Below are positions 1 to 5,687 of a stretch of 7,471 nucleotides of DNA, in pieces. The notes below the pieces were generated by a model, which worked only from the letters and a program-made list of their open reading frames with translations, was not told where the DNA came from and searched no databases. The position numbers and the translations under genes were made by a program. Source of the DNA: Oxalobacteraceae bacterium. Lineage in GTDB: Bacteria; Pseudomonadota; Gammaproteobacteria; Burkholderiales; Burkholderiaceae_D. Location of the stretch: contig CANFGA010000136.1 of assembly GCA_947446335.1 (NCBI GenBank), positions 1 to 7,471 of the forward strand. The letters are read 5' to 3'. The stretch's first letter is position 1; every line of letters starts with the position of its first letter.

Positions 1-674
1 TAGACGCTCTGCGCCGGTGCACTCCAGTCGATGCGGCCATCTTCGGGTTTGCGCCCGCCGAAATAGCCGCCCTGGGTCAAATCGTTGGCCAGTTGCGGTG
101 CATTGCCTGCAAGCAGCGCCGGCAGCACCGACCAGAGCGTTTGTTCGGCGGCGACGGTGACCTTGCCGAAGACTTCAAATGCCGTGTCGTCGGGCAAGAT
201 CGGCACCGCAGTCTGGGCCACGATGGCGCCGGCGTCCGGTTTCACCGTCATCCGGTGCAAGGTGGCGCCGGTTTGCGTGGCGCCAGCCAGCACCGCCCAA
301 TTGACGGGCGCGCGACCGCGAAATTGCGGCAGCAGCGAGCCGTGCATGTTGTAGGCTGGCGCCACTGCCAGCACGCTGGCCGGCAGCATGTGGCGGTAAT
401 AGAAACTGAACAAAAAGTCGGGCTGCAGCGCTTGCAACTGGGCCAGCAATGCCGGTTCGTTGGCATTGCCTGGCGTGATGAAGGCGATGCCTTCTTCCGC
501 GCACAGCGCGGCCACCGAGGCGAACCAGATCGATTCCTGCGGGTTGTCTTCATGCGTGACGACCAGTCGCACATCGACGTTGGCCGCCAGCAGCACTTTC
601 AGGCAGCGCACCCCGACATTGTGATAGGCAAACACCACCGCGCTCTTGCGCTGCAGTGTCGTCAGCGCGGGCAT
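1..674 (-). CDS. arnA: UDP-L-Ara4N formyltransferase (ArnA N-terminal domain), 3' end beyond window
   Basis: Partial gene; 224 residues are readable with no stop before the left edge. The product resembles the N-terminal formyltransferase half of E. coli ArnA, which uses 10-formyl-tetrahydrofolate to N-formylate UDP-4-amino-4-deoxy-L-arabinose in the cytoplasm. Visible motifs are VVFAYHNVG at the start (residues 13-21), FSFYYRHMLP (89-98), the formyltransferase signature NMHGSLLPQFRGRAP (109-123) with the catalytic Asn109 and His111, and KPDAGAIVAQ (145-154) with the catalytic Asp147. Its ATG overlaps the arnC stop codon in a TGATG, so translation is probably coupled to arnC. Whether the gene continues into the C-terminal UDP-glucuronic acid decarboxylase domain, as in enterobacterial ArnA, or ends as a separate formyltransferase cannot be seen here. 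A plain methionyl-tRNA formyltransferase is unlikely given the ArnA-like motifs and the arn neighbours. Confidence 0.9.
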   Translation of the reverse strand, partial: MPALTTLQRKSAVVFAYHNVGVRCLKVLLAANVDVRLVVTHEDNPQESIWFASVAALCAEEGIAFITPGNANEPALLAQLQALQPDFLFSFYYRHMLPASVLAVAPAYNMHGSLLPQFRGRAPVNWAVLAGATQTGATLHRMTVKPDAGAIVAQTAVPILPDDTAFEVFGKVTVAAEQTLWSVLPALLAGNAPQLANDLTQGGYFGGRKPEDGRIDWSAPAQSV

Positions 675-1696
675 CAGCGCCCCACCGTGCGTTTTTCCAA
701 CGCATCGGGCACGATCGGACTTTGTCCCGGCAGGTTCTGCAGTATGGTTTGCACCACGTAGCGCGGCCGCGCGCGCACCTGCTGGAAAATGCGGCCGACA
801 TATTCGCCCAGCAAGCCGATGCCGAACAGGATCACGCCCATGAAGAAGAAGGCGATCGCGAACAGCGTGAACACGCCCTCGGCTTCGGCGCCCAGGATGA
901 AGCGGCGTATCAGCAGCAGAAATACCAGAATCCCGGAACCGACCGACAGCATCATGCCCAGCATCGAAAAAATTTGCAGTGGGATCAGCGAAAAGCCGGT
1001 GACCAGATCGAAATTGAGGCGGATCAGGCTGTACAGCGAATATTTCGATTCGCCAGCCGAGCGCTCTTCATGTTCGACCGTGATCTCGGTCGGCTTGCGC
1101 GCGAAGGTGTAGGCTAGCGCCGGCACGAAGGTATTGACTTCGGCACACTGGTTCATCAGGTCGACGACGTTGCGGTGATAAGCACGCAGCATGTTGCCCT
1201 GATCGGTGATCTTGATGTTGGTGATCCGTTCGCGCAGGCGGTTCATCGCCTTCGAGGCCAGCGTGCGCCAGGCCGAATCTTGACGCTTGCGGCGGATCGA
1301 ACCGACATAGTCGTAGCCTTCGCGCATCTTGGCCACCAGATGCTTGATTTCCTCGGGCGGATTTTGCAAGTCGGCGTCGAGCGTGACGACGATCTCGCCG
1401 CGCGAGGCTTCAAAGCCGGCTAGGATCGCCATGTGCTGGCCGTAATTGCCATTGAACAGCACCACGCGCGTGACATCGGGGCGCAGGCGGAACTGTTCAG
1501 CCAGTATCGAGACCGAATTGTCGACGCTGCCGTCGTTGACGAAGATGATTTCATAAGCGATCTGCAGCGCGTCTAGCGCCGGATACAGGCGCGCGAACAA
1601 TGCAGCGAGACCGGCTTGCTCGTTGTAGATTGGAATCACGACCGATACTTCCGGCTTCACCGTCACCGTGCTCGTCATTGGTGCTGACGCGCTCAT
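674..1696 (-). CDS. arnC: Undecaprenyl-phosphate Ara4FN transferase ArnC
   Basis: 340-residue GT2 glycosyltransferase, slightly longer than E. coli ArnC (322). By family knowledge it moves formylated L-Ara4N from UDP to undecaprenyl phosphate at the cytoplasmic face of the inner membrane. The GT-A fold is visible as VSVVIPIYNE (residues 17-26), VNDGSVDNS (53-61) and the metal-binding DAD at 107-109 in LDADLQNPPEE. The lipid-handling region follows, with two hydrophobic membrane segments at about 233-263 and 276-303 and the LLGEYVGRIFQQVR segment (295-308) typical of polyprenyl-phosphate glycosyltransferases. The ATG overlaps the arnB stop in an ATGA, and the stop overlaps the next ATG in a TGATG, so arnB-arnC-arnA read as one translationally coupled block. 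An in-frame ATG at 1678 could also serve as start, but the overlap favours 1696. Other polyprenyl-P hexose or aminosugar transferases look similar; the neighbours support ArnC. Confidence 0.9.
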   Translation of the reverse strand: MSASAPMTSTVTVKPEVSVVIPIYNEQAGLAALFARLYPALDALQIAYEIIFVNDGSVDNSVSILAEQFRLRPDVTRVVLFNGNYGQHMAILAGFEASRGEIVVTLDADLQNPPEEIKHLVAKMREGYDYVGSIRRKRQDSAWRTLASKAMNRLRERITNIKITDQGNMLRAYHRNVVDLMNQCAEVNTFVPALAYTFARKPTEITVEHEERSAGESKYSLYSLIRLNFDLVTGFSLIPLQIFSMLGMMLSVGSGILVFLLLIRRFILGAEAEGVFTLFAIAFFFMGVILFGIGLLGEYVGRIFQQVRARPRYVVQTILQNLPGQSPIVPDALEKRTVGR

Positions 1697-2838
1697 CGTG
1701 CCAGCACCAGCTTGACTGCAGCGACGGCGCGCTCGACATCGGCCTTCGTCATCGCATAAAACAGCGGCAAGGTCACCGTCAGGCGGCCGATTTTTTCCGC
1801 CACCGGGAACATGCCGGCGTGAAAGCCGCGTTCCTTGTACAGCGTAAACAAATGAATCGGCGCGTAATGAAAGCCGGTGCCGACCTGCAGCTTGGCCATG
1901 CTGGCCATGAACTCGGCGCGCGTGCCGGGGCCGCGGTCGGGCAAGATGATTTGAAACAGATGCCAGTTGCTGTTTTCCATGTCGGCGATCGGCAATTGGG
2001 CGCCGGTGGCTTGCTCGAAGTCGGGCCCGAACTGGCTGAAGTAATGCTGCGCCAGCGCGCGCCGATGCACGGTGACCGCCTCGATGTTGGCCATCTGGCC
2101 CAGGCCGATCGCTGCGGCGACATCGGTCATGTTGTACTTGCCACCAAGAACGTCGACATCGATGCCGTCGAGACCGCTGCGGCTCACGCCTTGCAGGCGG
2201 AATTTTTCGGCCAGGCGTGCTTCATCTTCATTGTTGAAGACCAGGCAACCGCCTTCGCCGGTGGTGATGTTCTTGTTGGCCTGGAAGCTGAACGAGACAA
2301 AGTCACCGAACGAGCCGATGCGCTGGCCTTTCCATGTTGAGCCGATCGCCTGCGCCGCATCTTCGATCACGCGCAGATTGTATTTTTTGGCGATCGCATA
2401 CAGCCGGTCCATGTCCAGCGGCAGACCCGACAGATAGACCGGGATGATGGCGCGGGTGGCGGGCGTGATGGCCGCTTCGAGCAAGTCCAGATCGATGTTG
2501 CGGGTGCGCGGATCGATGTCGGCAAACACCGGCGTGGCGCCCACTTCGATGATCACGTTGGCGGTCGCGACCCATGAAATGGGGGTCGTGATGACCTCGT
2601 CACCGGGGCCGATGCCGGCCACGCGCAGCGCGATTTCCATCGTGCAAGTGCCGGAATTGAAGGTGCGCACCGGTCGACCGCCGAAATAGTTCGATAGCAG
2701 CGCTTCGAAGGCTTGCACTTTCGGGCCGCTGGTCAGCCAGCCCGAGCGCAACACGTCGGCAACTGCAGCGATCGTCGCTTCATCGATCGTCGGCTTGGAA
2801 AAAGGCAAAAATGGCAACACTGGCAAGGCAGAAGTCAT
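1693..2838 (-). CDS. arnB: UDP-4-amino-4-deoxy-L-arabinose aminotransferase ArnB
   Basis: 381-residue PLP-dependent aminotransferase of the DegT/DnrJ/EryC1 family, close to the 379-385 residues of enterobacterial ArnB. It transfers an amino group from glutamate to the 4-keto sugar UDP-L-Ara4O, giving UDP-L-Ara4N in the cytoplasm. Visible signs are the N-terminal LPFSKPTID (11-19), the phosphate-binding NSGTCTMEIAL (61-71), EDAAQA with the PLP-contacting Asp160, FSFQANKNITTGEGG (183-197) with the Schiff-base Lys189, and GGKYNMTDVAAAIGLGQ (232-248). I chose the ATG at 2838 because it gives the family length and MTSALPVLPFLPFSKP at the N-terminus, with a GAGAA-like ribosome site just upstream; a longer frame from 2868 adds ten unlikely residues. 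It lies 106 bases after the flippase gene and overlaps arnC by four bases. Aminotransferases for other nucleotide sugars share these motifs; context decides. Confidence 0.9.
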   Translation of the reverse strand: MTSALPVLPFLPFSKPTIDEATIAAVADVLRSGWLTSGPKVQAFEALLSNYFGGRPVRTFNSGTCTMEIALRVAGIGPGDEVITTPISWVATANVIIEVGATPVFADIDPRTRNIDLDLLEAAITPATRAIIPVYLSGLPLDMDRLYAIAKKYNLRVIEDAAQAIGSTWKGQRIGSFGDFVSFSFQANKNITTGEGGCLVFNNEDEARLAEKFRLQGVSRSGLDGIDVDVLGGKYNMTDVAAAIGLGQMANIEAVTVHRRALAQHYFSQFGPDFEQATGAQLPIADMENSNWHLFQIILPDRGPGTRAEFMASMAKLQVGTGFHYAPIHLFTLYKERGFHAGMFPVAEKIGRLTVTLPLFYAMTKADVERAVAAVKLVLAR

Positions 2839-2898
2839 GGTTCTCGATTCATGTGTTCGGTGATGCAAGATCCCAGCCAGAGTTGCTGCGGCGGGACC

Positions 2899-2925
2899 AC
2901 GATGGCGCTATTTTAACGCCATCGT
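2899..2925. repeat. Perfect 9-bp hairpin between flippase gene and arnB
   Basis: Inverted repeat ACGATGGCG / CGCCATCGT with a 9-base AT-rich loop. It starts about 20 bases after the flippase gene stop (minus-strand reading) and ends about 60 bases before the arnB ATG. Neither strand has a run of T after the stem, so it does not look like a standard intrinsic terminator. It may be an operator dyad, an mRNA processing or stabilising hairpin, or a weak attenuator. Its outer bases resemble the dyad at 5511-5533. Confidence 0.6.
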
Positions 2926-2944
2926 TTCGCGCAGTGCGGGAAAT

Positions 2945-3316
2945 TCAAGTGCGCGCGATCAGCGCCACGCCCACCAGAATGATGCCTATCGCCACCATGC
3001 GCTGCAGCGAGATCACTTCGCCGAGGAAATACCAAGCCCCCAGCGCATTGAGGATGTAGCCCAGCGACAGCAGCGGGTAGGCGATTGTGACATCGACCCG
3101 CGACAAGCCGATGATCCAGACCACGACCGACAGCACGTAGCAGGTCAGGCCACCCAGAATCGGCAACTGGGTGGCCAGCTTGATGCCGGTGGCGAACCAG
3201 TTGTCCATCGTCAAATGGATCGCGCCGACCGCATTGGTGCCGGCCTTGAGCAGCAGCTGGGCCACTGCATTGAGGCAAACGCCGGTAAAGATGAAGCCGA
3301 AAGTAGTGATGTTCAT
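2945..3316 (-). CDS. arnF: Small four-helix flippase subunit, ArnE/ArnF type (SMR/EamA-like)
   Basis: 123-residue, strongly hydrophobic protein with four likely membrane helices at about residues 3-23, 45-70, 76-97 and 104-121, the layout of the small multidrug resistance fold. The first helix carries CLNAVAQLLLKAG (14-26), and the third begins IAYPLLSLGYILNALGAW (78-95), both like ArnE/ArnF. In the known pathway ArnE and ArnF together flip undecaprenyl-phosphate-L-Ara4N to the periplasmic side of the inner membrane, where ArnT uses it. It sits 24 bases after arnT and 106 bases before arnB. Only one such gene is present in this stretch, so it may act as a homodimer or have its partner elsewhere; the symbol is therefore tentative (YVLSVVVW at 60-67 is more ArnF-like, IAYPLLSL more ArnE-like). 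A weak AAGAAAAC lies upstream of the ATG. Confidence 0.75.
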   Translation of the reverse strand: MNITTFGFIFTGVCLNAVAQLLLKAGTNAVGAIHLTMDNWFATGIKLATQLPILGGLTCYVLSVVVWIIGLSRVDVTIAYPLLSLGYILNALGAWYFLGEVISLQRMVAIGIILVGVALIART

Positions 3317-3340
3317 GTCATGTTTTCTTGCAGTATCTCG

Positions 3341-5011
3341 TTACAGGTTGGCGATCACGGTGCGCCGCGTATCCTGGACCACCAGGCGCATCGGCACGCC
3401 GCGCGCGCGCAAGTCTTCATAGATTTCCTTGCGGATGATGGCCACCGAGCGCACGCCAGCCTTGGCATCGCGGGTCCAGATATCCACGAATGCATCCACC
3501 GTCGGTATCCCCAGTTCGGGCTGCTGTTCCAGGCCGAAGCTGAACTCATCGCGATAGTCGACCAGGGTCACGGTGCGGCGCAGATAGAACGTCAACGATT
3601 GCTCGTAGGTGCCGACCGAATAGATTTTCGTCTCCGGTTTCAATTCGGCTTCGATCTTCGGCACCAGCGCCAGACCGGCGCGGTGATGGCCGTAAGTCTC
3701 GAAGCCGGTCAGCAGCAATTGGGTCGCGATGAAACCGGCGCCGGCCAGCGTCAAGACCGTCAGATCGTGGCGCAGCTTGTAGGCCGAGCGCAGCGCCAGC
3801 AAGCCGCCAGCGAGCGCGATCACGCCGGCCGCCAGCGCCCATGGCTGATAGGCCAGCAGCAAGCCGACTTCGTCGGGATGGCTGGCGGCACCTGGCATCC
3901 GTGGCACCAGCGCGATGCCGACGGCGCCGATCAGCGCCAGCAGCGCCGCGGCCAGCATCGCGCTGCGGCGTGTGACTTTTTCCAGATGCAGCGCCAGCAG
4001 CAGCGCCAGCGCGGGAAAGATCGGCAAGACATAGCCGGGCAGCTTCGAGCTCGAATAGCTGAAGAACACGAAGATGAACACGGCCCAGATCAGCAGCAGC
4101 AATTTGGGCTGAAATATTTCTTTCTTAGACGCGCCCTGGTCGCGCCGCATCGCCTGCAGCAGACTCTGTGGCAGCAGGCCCAGCCACGGAACGATGCCGG
4201 GAATGAGCATCGTGAAAAAATAATACCAGGCGCCTTCGCGCTTGTGCGCCTTTAGGAAAAAACGCTCGAAGTGCTCGTGAATGAAAAAGAAATGCGGCTG
4301 TTCCGGATTCTTCAACGCGACCAGCACGAACCAGGGTGCGGCGATCGCGAAAAACAGCAGCAAGCCTTTGCCGAGATGCAATCTGCCCCAGATCGCCCAG
4401 TCGCGCGCAGCCAGCGTGTACAGCACCAGCACGCCGCCCGGCAGCACCAGACCGATCAAGCCCTTGGCCAGCACGGCCAGCGCCATCCCGGCCCAGCACA
4501 CCAGCATCCAGTTGCGCCGTTCGCTGGCGCTGGCCTGGTCGCGCTGCGCGACCAGGAGGGCGCACAAGCTGATCGTCATCATGCCCGACAAGCTCATGTC
4601 GAGCGAATCGATCTGGCCCGAGGCGACCCAGAAGAAGCTCGAACCGAGCACCAGGGCGGCGTAAAAGCCGGCGCGGCGCCCGAACACCTTGACGCCGGCA
4701 CAGGCGACCATGAACACGCCGATCAAGCCGCACAAGCCGGTCCACAGCCGCGCCTGCCATTCGCCCAGACCGAAGGCGCCAAACGAGAGCGCATTCATCC
4801 AGGTTTGCAGCGGCGGTTTTTCGAAATATTTGATGCCGTTCAGGCGCGTCGTGATCCAGTCGCCGCTGACCAGCATTTCGCGTGCCATTTCGGCGTAGCG
4901 GCCCTCGTCAGGCGGCACCAGCGTGCGGATGCCCAGCACATACAACCAGACCAACGTGAAACTGACCAGCAGCGACCAGGCCAGCGTGTTCGACTTGTGC
5001 AATTGGTTCAT
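3341..5011 (-). CDS. arnT: Lipid A 4-amino-4-deoxy-L-arabinose transferase ArnT (GT83/PMT-like)
   Basis: 556-residue polytopic inner-membrane glycosyltransferase, near the 550 residues of E. coli ArnT. It would transfer L-Ara4N from undecaprenyl phosphate to LPS on the periplasmic side, reducing negative charge and binding of polymyxin-type cationic peptides. Family signs are the first helix (about 10-31) followed by the first periplasmic loop PPDEGRYAEMAREML (33-47) with the conserved Asp-Glu, YFEKPPLQTWMNAL (62-75), GQIDSLDM (132-139), AKGLIGLVLPGG (182-193), FFFIHEHFERFF (241-252) and SSSKLPGYVLPIFPALAL (320-337). Many hydrophobic helices follow to about residue 440, then a soluble C-terminal portion. 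The ATG at 5011 overlaps the stop of the Mth938-like gene (TGATG) and gives the family N-terminus; an in-frame extension to 5131 lies entirely inside that gene and is not used. Another ArnT/PMT-family glycosyltransferase is possible, but the arn neighbours make ArnT the best call. Confidence 0.87.
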   Translation of the reverse strand: MNQLHKSNTLAWSLLVSFTLVWLYVLGIRTLVPPDEGRYAEMAREMLVSGDWITTRLNGIKYFEKPPLQTWMNALSFGAFGLGEWQARLWTGLCGLIGVFMVACAGVKVFGRRAGFYAALVLGSSFFWVASGQIDSLDMSLSGMMTISLCALLVAQRDQASASERRNWMLVCWAGMALAVLAKGLIGLVLPGGVLVLYTLAARDWAIWGRLHLGKGLLLFFAIAAPWFVLVALKNPEQPHFFFIHEHFERFFLKAHKREGAWYYFFTMLIPGIVPWLGLLPQSLLQAMRRDQGASKKEIFQPKLLLLIWAVFIFVFFSYSSSKLPGYVLPIFPALALLLALHLEKVTRRSAMLAAALLALIGAVGIALVPRMPGAASHPDEVGLLLAYQPWALAAGVIALAGGLLALRSAYKLRHDLTVLTLAGAGFIATQLLLTGFETYGHHRAGLALVPKIEAELKPETKIYSVGTYEQSLTFYLRRTVTLVDYRDEFSFGLEQQPELGIPTVDAFVDIWTRDAKAGVRSVAIIRKEIYEDLRARGVPMRLVVQDTRRTVIANL

Positions 5012-5415
5012 CAGACGGTCGCGCCTGCAACGGTGTCTGCGGGCGCGGCGATGATCAGGGCCAGCGTGACCTTGCGGCCTTCGCCCATCAGAATGTTGTA
5101 GGTGCGGCAGGCAGCCTTGTTGTCCATGCATTCGACGCCGATGCGGCGCATCGTCAGTTGCGCAGTGAGGCGCGGGTGGACGAAGTGCTGACGGCTGCCT
5201 GTGCCGAGGATCACGACATCAGGGGCGTCGGCCAGGATTTGTTCGAAATGCAATTCCGTGAGTGCATCGAAGTTGGGCACCGGCCAGTCGCGCGGCGCCG
5301 TTTCAGGCATCACGATCAGGCTCATGGCAAAGTGTTCGGCGTTGATGTCGACGCCCGATTCATCGTAGGCGGTAACCGTCTGGTACTGTTTGGTGGCGTT
5401 GGCGTGAAGCTTCAT
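5011..5415 (-). CDS. Mth938-like (DUF498) domain protein, first gene of the arn transcription direction
   Basis: 134-residue soluble protein that is a single Mth938-like domain. Visible signs are the N-terminal MKLHANATKQYQTVTAYDE, a central PDVVILGTGSRQHF (65-78) with the family GTG turn, and GVECMDNKAACRTYNIL (93-109), the most conserved stretch of the family. The biochemical role of bacterial members is not established; human relatives include the complex I assembly factor NDUFAF3, which is weak guidance here. The ATG at 5415 was chosen because MKLHA is the usual family start; a GTG at 5454 in the same frame would add 13 residues. No good ribosome site precedes either. Its stop overlaps the arnT ATG, so the two are probably co-translated. 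On the other side it is divergent from the aminotransferase across a 272-base gap. Confidence 0.85.
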   Translation of the reverse strand: MKLHANATKQYQTVTAYDESGVDINAEHFAMSLIVMPETAPRDWPVPNFDALTELHFEQILADAPDVVILGTGSRQHFVHPRLTAQLTMRRIGVECMDNKAACRTYNILMGEGRKVTLALIIAAPADTVAGATV

Positions 5416-5470
5416 GGAGGTAGGCGAGTATCGCGTTGATTGACTGGCAGGCACGCCCGGATGGGCTGTG

Positions 5471-5500
5471 TCGAAGTGCGTCGAAATGCGGTGTAGTGCG
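5471..5500. repeat. Three imperfect 10-bp tandem repeats upstream of the Mth938-like gene
   Basis: Units tcgaagtgcg, tcgaaatgcg and gtgtagtgcg follow one another without gaps. Units one and two differ by one base; the third matches the first at seven of ten positions. A 10-bp period places equal bases on one face of the helix, which would suit a regulator binding site, but it could be chance in GC-rich DNA. The repeats start 56 bases upstream of the ATG at 5415. Confidence 0.5.
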
Positions 5501-5510
5501 AAACCTTGCC

Positions 5511-5533
5511 GATGGCGTTACAGCGCGTCCATC
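5511..5533. repeat. Imperfect dyad GATGG-N13-CCATC in the divergent gap
   Basis: An inverted repeat GATGG / CCATC with 13 bases between, beginning GATGGCGTTA. The hairpin before arnB, read on the minus strand, also has GATGGCGTTA, then the same 23-base span closed by CCATC. The two agree at 16 of 23 positions by my count. It could be a shared operator; no regulator is identified. Confidence 0.4.
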
Positions 5534-5560
5534 TTCGCTTAGTGACCGAAAGCACGCGTT

Positions 5561-5566
5561 ATTGTA
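5561..5566 (-). promoter_or_regulatory. Candidate -10 element for the Mth938/arn direction
   Basis: TACAAT on the minus strand matches the sigma70 -10 consensus at five of six positions. I see no convincing -35 at 16-18 bp. It would leave an untranslated leader of roughly 140 bases before the ATG at 5415, containing the 10-bp repeats and the dyad. Weak support only. Confidence 0.25.
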
Positions 5567-5594
5567 GCGTTTTTCGAAGCGGGAACTAATAAGG

Positions 5595-5623
5595 TTGATA
5601 AAATCATGCGCTTTCGGCAAAAT
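5595..5623 (+). promoter_or_regulatory. Candidate sigma70 promoter for the aminotransferase gene
   Basis: TTGATA at 5595-5600 matches the -35 consensus at five of six bases. A 17-bp spacer separates it from CAAAAT at 5618-5623, four of six to the -10 consensus. Transcription would start near 5630, leaving a leader of about 58 bases before the GTG. An alternative -10 is TAAAAT at 5599-5604, but that has no good -35. Confidence 0.35.
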
Positions 5624-5675
5624 GGATGCATTGCAGCATTACAGCATAGTCCCCGGCACTCCCGCGCCACATCAC

Positions 5676-5681
5676 GAAGGA
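5676..5681 (+). promoter_or_regulatory. Ribosome binding site that sets the GTG start of alaA
   Basis: GAAGGA lies six bases before the GTG at 5688. It is the best ribosome site in the region and decides for the GTG over upstream in-frame TTG (5595) and ATG (5625) codons, which would add 31 and 21 residues absent from E. coli AlaA. Confidence 0.7.
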
Positions 5682-5687
5682 TTCATC

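Noticed and set aside
1600..2340. 246-codon plus-strand frame opposite arnB and arnC
   Set aside because: It is antisense to arnB, whose PLP-lysine and other motifs are intact; no domain is recognisable in the plus-strand product.
2899..2925. Intrinsic terminator after the flippase gene
   Set aside because: The stem is perfect, but neither strand has a T-run after it, and arnB-C-A downstream belong to the same pathway.
3215..4255. 346-codon plus-strand frame opposite arnT and the end of the flippase gene
   Set aside because: The product is low in complexity (runs of Q, R, H) with no recognisable domain, and it lies antisense to well-supported membrane protein genes.
5012..5131. 40-residue N-terminal extension of ArnT
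   Set aside because: It lies wholly inside the Mth938-like gene in another frame. The ATG at 5011 matches the family N-terminus and overlaps the preceding stop.
5595..5687. 31-residue N-terminal extension of the aminotransferase from a TTG
   Set aside because: E. coli AlaA has no such extension, the GTG at 5688 has a good ribosome site, and the extension would overlap the candidate promoter.
5416..5687. PmrA-type box upstream of the arn cluster
   Set aside because: I looked for the direct repeat resembling CTTAAG with a 5-bp spacer and found none in either direction.
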